From: Zygnema cylindricum
Lineage: Eukaryota; Streptophyta; Zygnematophyceae; Zygnematales; Zygnemataceae
Assembly: GCA_037447655.1 (NCBI GenBank)
Contig: JBBHKE010001334.1
Location: forward strand, 235,193 to 281,162
Length of the DNA stretch: 45,970 nucleotides
Direction of reading: 5' to 3'
The notes below the pieces were generated by a model. The model searched no databases, was not told the origin of the DNA, and saw only the letters and a program-made list of their open reading frames with translations. Both the position numbers and the translations under genes were made by a program. Shown here piece by piece: positions 44,301 through 45,970 of this stretch (within the stretch, counting starts at the first letter, position 1; each line of letters opens with the position of its first letter).

Positions 44301-45970
44301 ATGCAATTCTCTTTTTTTCCCCGTTTTTCTGACCAGTATTTTCTGAAACCCAAACTATTAACGTCTTTTGTGTGTGTGTGTTTTTTTTACTGAACAACGT
44401 ATTATGTCACATAGTAGAGCCACAGTTTTTCTTTCTTTTCCTTTTCTTTTTCTTTTTCTGTTTTGTTTTCTATCGTTTTTTTTTTAAATACACTTAGCAC
44501 ACAGTACTCCTTTTTGCGACTTATTTTCAAATCGATTTTTTGAAAAAGAGTGAAAACTTTTTTTCAGTGCAGGTGGTGAATGCCTTTGAGAGAGGAGGAG
44601 GAGGAGAGGTGGAGGTTTTTGAGAGACGAGGTCTTTGGGCAAAATTTGAGCTCTTTGGAAATGAGGCGATTTCTTCTCTCCGGAAGGTTCTACGGTCTCC
44701 CAATGCAAGGTTCTTTTGGTCCTGGCTTTTCCTCCACTTTATGGGAGAGAGAGAGGGAGAGGGAGAGGGAGAGTGAGGGAGTTTTTTTCTGGTTTTCGCT
44801 TTTTTCCTGCTTTTCCTTTTTTTTCTGATTTCCTTTTTCTTTTCTCTTTTTGGGTTTTCTAGGAGATCTGATTTCTCTTCAAGGATTTCGGTGCTGAAAT
44901 TGGAGGGAGGTAGTGGAGAGGGAAAGAGGGAGAGAGGAGGACAGGAAATGAGGCGTCACACTTGGGAGATTTTAAAGGAGGCCGAAAACCTGCCAGCTGG
45001 CACAATCCTGAGCTTCCATGTAAGAGATCCTCGAGATTTCCGATTGGGAGGAGAGGGGAGAGAAAGCAGAGAGGGAGGAGAGGGTAGAGATGGAAGAGAG
45101 GGGAGAGAGGGGAGAGAGGGGAGAGAGGGGAGAGAGGGAGGACAAGGTGGACAAGAGGGAATTCGATTGGATGGAGAGGCAAGAGAGCGAAGAGAGGGAG
45201 ATGGCAAAAAGGAGGGAGAGGAGGAGAATGTCGGGAGAACTGAAATAGGAGATAGGAAAGGAATTGCTCAAGATTCAGTGTCGGGAGGCAGGAATATGGA
45301 AAAAGTTTTAGAATTAGGGAGAGAGGGGAAGGGAAATGATAGGGAAATGGAAATTCAGGGGGAGGACGAGACGGAAAGGAGGAAGAACGATGGAAGAGGA
45401 AGAGGAAAAGGAGGAGGAAAGGGAGGAGGAGGAGGAGGAGAAGTAGAGGAGAGTGGAGTGAAGCTTTGGAGGCAGGAGGTTAGAAGAGGGAGAGTGAGAG
45501 ATTTGGTGGATACTGGTTTTTTGTGGGAATTGGAAGAAGGTAAAGAAGAGAGGCCGGAGGCCGAGGCTTTGCTTTGTGAGAGGAGGAGAGAGAGGAAACT
45601 TGCTTTGTTTCGAGGAGAAATAGGGGGAGGGTTAAAGGAGATGGGAGCCGAGGGGGTAGTGGGAAAGGGAGAGGGAGAGGGGGAGGGTGAGGGAGAAGTT
45701 TTTGAAGGTGTTTCTAATGGGAGTTGTGATGTAGTGTTGATAAAGCACAATGGAGGGAAGGCATCTAAAGAAAGGTTAGAAATCCTCGGATTTTTTTTTT
45801 TTTTTATATATATGCATATAAATATATCTCTTTCTATGTATGTTTATATAGATATGTATATATATATATGTTATATATATGTTATATATATTATGTATAT
45901 AATATATATATTATACATATATTATATATATATGTATATGTATATGTATATATATATACATTATATATAC
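39224..45970 (+). CDS. POP1: POP1, protein subunit of RNase P / RNase MRP (5' part, runs off right edge)
   Basis: POP1 is the large scaffold protein of nuclear RNase P and MRP, needed for tRNA 5' maturation and rRNA processing. Exon 1 (39224 to about 39718) has PRAIDISQFSAARLPELRTL, then SRHLRRRTRSHNRR, the POP1 N-terminal signature, and DGVRRLGSH. Further exons join in phase: 41750-41846 (GRGSRSVLKW, LLHDASYHFFVEL), 42377-42505 (SVLSRVGGPP, SYMEGAL), 42903-43083 (VAPATAMWRPR, RQLMLILHPVAGEEALIAL), 44568-44709 (VVNAFERG, WAKFELFGNEAISSLRKVL) and 44863 to about 45774. The last exon contains LPAGTILSFHVRDPRDF, a roughly 130-residue Gly/Arg/Glu-rich insert, FLWELEEGKEERPEAEALLC and SCDVVLIKHN, the POPLD-domain order. 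It stays open to the window end, or splices at AAAG|GTTAGA. The expected WHAKRF to LPLGL stretch between exons 1 and 2 was not found, so the end of exon 1 is uncertain. Confidence 0.85.
39722..41749. other. Probable POP1 intron 1
   Basis: Pyrimidine-rich at the left and right ends. No supported exon is found between the two POP1 exons, although one conserved POP1 segment is expected here. It contains a TA/TG microsatellite. Confidence 0.5.
41224..41368. repeat. (TA)n-(TG)n compound microsatellite
   Basis: TATATA runs interrupted twice by TATGTATATTTGTAA-like phrases, then about 20 TG units. Confidence 0.95.
42115..42232. repeat. Hexanucleotide repeat CCCRAT/CCAATC
   Basis: CCCAAT, CCCGAT and CCTGAT units in a higher-order pattern, followed by AGCAAT units. 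It lies in the POP1 intron between 41847 and 42376. Confidence 0.9.
43606..43998. repeat. 28-bp minisatellite in a POP1 intron
   Basis: Units of about 28 bp containing CGATAACCGATGAATGATAA repeat roughly 13 times with small variations. Both strands look open because the unit lacks some stop codons in several frames, so the open frames here are not genes. Confidence 0.9.
45783..45970. repeat. T-run and (TA/TATG)n microsatellite at the right edge
   Basis: A T15 run followed by TATATATG-type repeats to the end of the window. It most likely lies in the POP1 intron after the donor-like site at 45775. Confidence 0.9.

Noticed and set aside
44859-45750. Minus-strand Ser/Pro/Leu-rich open frames
   Set aside because: They are antisense shadows of the purine-rich POP1 exon, which has POP1 motifs on the plus strand.

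Overview
This window is eukaryotic nuclear DNA from a plant. It has spliced genes with GT-AG introns, a plastid-targeted protein gene, pyrimidine-rich leaders and introns, and long stretches of degraded transposons. I cannot name the species. The diverged proteins and scattered small transposons would fit a non-flowering land plant, but that is inference. All functional calls come from reading motifs and exon phases by eye; no search was run.

Layout. 1-529: last exon of a thymidine kinase (+), with its preceding intron. 1096-1314: a 219-bp foldback element. 2788-7230: a whole hAT transposon with an 8-bp target duplication, a frameshifted transposase (-) and a nested TA-flanked MITE. 8836-10314: a three-exon gene for an unrecognised secretory-pathway protein (+). 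About 13.55-16.93 kb: a decayed Ty3/gypsy element (-). 19971-22047: a BAP31-like ER membrane protein gene (+) with an awkward in-frame stop. 23.75-29.57 kb: a dense cluster of non-autonomous DNA elements: a long foldback, a TA-flanked hairpin with a G29 tract, two inverted copies of one MITE, a hAT deletion derivative, and three adjacent TA-flanked MITEs. 30031-32983: a complete five-exon NUP43 gene (+). 33459-36680: a complete five-exon gene (-) for a small plastid membrane protein, with a GC-AG intron. 37255-37505: one end of a second hAT subfamily. 38320-38822: a 34-bp minisatellite. 39224 to the right edge: POP1, the RNase P/MRP protein subunit (+), whose last visible exon is a long purine-only reading frame still open at the window end.

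The host genes are housekeeping genes with unrelated jobs: dTMP salvage, ER export or quality control, nuclear pore, plastid membrane and tRNA 5' processing. NUP43 and the plastid gene converge with about 475 bp between stop codons. The plastid gene and POP1 diverge with about 2.5 kb between start codons.

The most distinctive material is the transposon set. One group has termini beginning CACCG (or CACTG) and is bordered by TA; it recurs at least five times, including inside the hAT element, and possible fragments occur in NUP43. No transposase for that group is visible here.
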